A stretch of DNA of 64,000 nucleotides from Sphingobacteriales bacterium JAD_PAG50586_3 (GTDB lineage: Bacteria > Bacteroidota > Bacteroidia > CAMBQF01). The stretch is taken from positions 1 through 64,000 of the forward strand of contig CP096135.1 of NCBI GenBank assembly GCA_023213195.1, read 5' to 3'. The number at the start of each line of letters is the position of its first letter. Positions within the stretch are counted from its first letter, which is position 1. A program made the position numbers and the translations under genes. The notes under the pieces are model-generated. The model saw only the letters and a program-made list of their open reading frames with translations. It made no database searches and had not been told where the DNA came from. Shown one piece after another: positions 63,782 to 64,000 of the stretch.

Positions 63782-64000
63782 ATGCTAAACGAACTATCGG
63801 CAGAGCAATACAAGGCTACAATGTCTGCCAGGATGCGGGATATGAGCGATGTGGAGGGAACGGAAAACGACTACCCCGCAACTAACATTTGGGAGTATGT
63901 GAAAGAACTGGTAATAGCCGGTGTGTTACCACGCTACGTATGGGATAACCAGGTGGTAGAAATGCTAAGCCGCAATAACGACGATACCTACGACCATATT
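63782..64000 (+). CDS. Hypothetical protein, tandem paralogue 2 (runs off right edge)
   Basis: 73 codons before the edge, ATG at 63782. MLNELSAEQYKATMSARMRD and NIWEYVKELVIAGVLPRYVW align with paralogue 1 (NELSAEQ-KAT, NIW-YVKELV-GV). A recent tandem duplication of an unrecognised gene family. Confidence 0.65.
   Translation, partial: MLNELSAEQYKATMSARMRDMSDVEGTENDYPATNIWEYVKELVIAGVLPRYVWDNQVVEMLSRNNDDTYDHI

Overview
The window comes from a member of the Bacteroidota. Indicators are the yidC-pyrG pair, an ECF sigma/FecR/STN-domain cascade, a TonB-dependent receptor with a carboxypeptidase-like plug extension, PAS-rich histidine kinases, RHS tips with an AFGS...RFGFNG core, and possible TTTG/TAnnTTTG-type promoters. 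The chromosomal backbone is moderately AT-rich. The inserted region at 37.2-53.3 kb and the RHS cassettes are visibly more AT-rich.

Layout. 0-6 kb: yidC (cut by the left edge), pyrG, a secreted protein, a DUF1801-like gene and a PAS histidine kinase. 6-9 kb: rhomboid protease, secreted protein, nadB. 9.2-12.8 kb: sigma factor, FecR anti-sigma factor and an STN-domain surface-repeat protein, read as one minus-strand operon. 12.9-19.7 kb: response regulator and PAS sensor, TonB-dependent receptor, and a second surface-repeat protein. 19.9-21.2 kb: tRNA-Lys and a GNAT-like protein. 21.5-26.7 kb: three RHS C-terminal toxin tips, each followed by a putative immunity gene, bounded by an 18-bp inverted repeat. 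27-29 kb: secreted GH13 glycosidase. 28.8-35.7 kb: a minus-strand operon joining polyamine enzymes (speD-like, speE-like, FAD amine-oxidase-like) to DUF4178, DUF350 and small membrane proteins. 35.8-37.2 kb: pirin and a GIY-YIG gene flanked by tRNA-Asp fragments.

37,245-53,262 is an integrative element inserted in the 3' end of tRNA-Asp. It has 15-bp direct repeats, a tyrosine recombinase, a HTH protein, a DUF3987 protein and a viroplasmin-like protein. Its cargo includes two paralogous 40-43-residue peptides followed by a JmjC-oxygenase/nucleotidyltransferase fusion and a SAM methyltransferase (a candidate undescribed peptide-modification cluster). It also carries a winged-helix/HNH protein and an hsdS-PtuA-PtuB-hsdM block with no hsdR (a Septu-like pair embedded in type I modification genes). 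53.3-64 kb: DUF58 protein, a large field of intergenic repeats, a membrane protein, a RecA-like ATPase gene broken by repeats, a 2-oxo-acid dehydrogenase E2, a TPR protein, eno and two tandem paralogues at the right edge.

More than twenty genes are split by single-base indels. Most are one-base losses in short homopolymers, and they include nadB, hsdM and fecR. The simplest reading is uncorrected long-read error, so I annotate these as single genes and give the position of each break.
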